Shown: piece by piece, positions 63,988 to 64,000 of the stretch
Position numbering within the stretch: the stretch's first letter is position 1
Layout of the letters: each line of letters opens with the position of its first letter
Source of the DNA: Campylobacter rectus
Lineage (GTDB): Bacteria; Campylobacterota; Campylobacteria; Campylobacterales; Campylobacteraceae
Reading direction: 5' to 3'
DNA: 64,000 bases
NCBI RefSeq assembly: GCF_004803795.1
Contig: NZ_CP012543.1
Location: forward strand, 1,674,001 to 1,738,000
Notes under the pieces: model-generated
Told to the model about the DNA's origin: nothing
Seen by the model: only the letters and a program-made list of their open reading frames with translations
Databases searched by the model: none
Made by a program: the position numbers and the translations under genes

Positions 63988-64000
63988 ATGAAAAATGGTA
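63988..64000 (+). CDS. Start of a divergent gene (partial, four codons)
   Basis: ATG-AAA-AAT-GGT at the right edge, eight bases after a strong AAAAAGGAGG ribosome binding site and with a promoter upstream. Only M-K-N-G is visible, so nothing can be said about the product. Confidence 0.6.

Overview
The window reads as chromosomal DNA from a Campylobacter of the higher-GC, oral/non-thermotolerant kind (C. showae/rectus/curvus-like). This is inferred from protein wording, from gene order, and from the abundance of the hexamer AAATTT. From memory, not looked up, two blocks keep the C. jejuni order: 2.7-18.8 kb matches Cj0652 back to Cj0638 (pbp2, ysxC, lptA, lptC, kdsC, rlpA, mltD-like, tatD, cbrR-like, recN, nadK, aspS, adk, ppa). 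The block at 20.9-38.1 kb matches Cj1268-Cj1282 (mnmC, amiA, NMO, tyrS, spoT, rpoZ, pyrH, EnvC-like, ftsX, ftsE, trmB, flpA, rluD-like, rodA).

Layout. 0-2.2 kb: divergent gltX (partial) and mscL-crp/fnr. 2.7-14.4 kb: a minus-strand envelope series (cell-wall elongation, LPS transport and Kdo, lytic transglycosylases) with hisB inside it, then tatD, a two-receiver GGDEF regulator, recN and nadK. 14.5-19.4 kb: plus-strand aspS, adk, ppa and a DUF937 gene, with AT-rich gaps. 19.6-20.0 kb: an internally deleted IS1595-type element. 20.9-37.0 kb: the second core block, in which FtsE, FtsX, a catalytically degenerate LytM protein and amidase AmiA form the parts of one septal amidase-activation pathway. 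37.0-42.0 kb: rodA and a two-gene ABC half-transporter pair. 42.4-43.3 kb: a dead IS1595 copy carrying several short insertions. 43.4-45.3 kb: a small unknown gene and two coupled metallophosphoesterases.

45.5-63.8 kb is accessory DNA, and 47.1-63.8 kb is entirely on the minus strand. It holds an HTH regulator, an orphan VirD4/TraG-like ATPase, and three unknown genes. The ATPase and one membrane protein sit behind near-identical promoters carrying the same 18-20 bp palindrome. Next come eight loci with ten DUF1566 (Lcl C-terminal) domains, mostly exported, then an McrB-McrC restriction pair embedded inside that DUF1566 array, and finally four genes with five TM2 domains. Several genes here are broken. 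One exported DUF1566 gene has been cut in two by an intact 746-bp IS1595-type element with an 8-bp target duplication, one DUF1566 paralogue carries several frameshifts, and two loci are shifted at 7-base homopolymers.

The strongest candidates for undescribed biology are the palindrome-linked ATPase/membrane-protein module and the large, decaying DUF1566/TM2 surface-protein array wrapped around McrBC. No tRNA, rRNA, CRISPR array or reverse transcriptase was seen.
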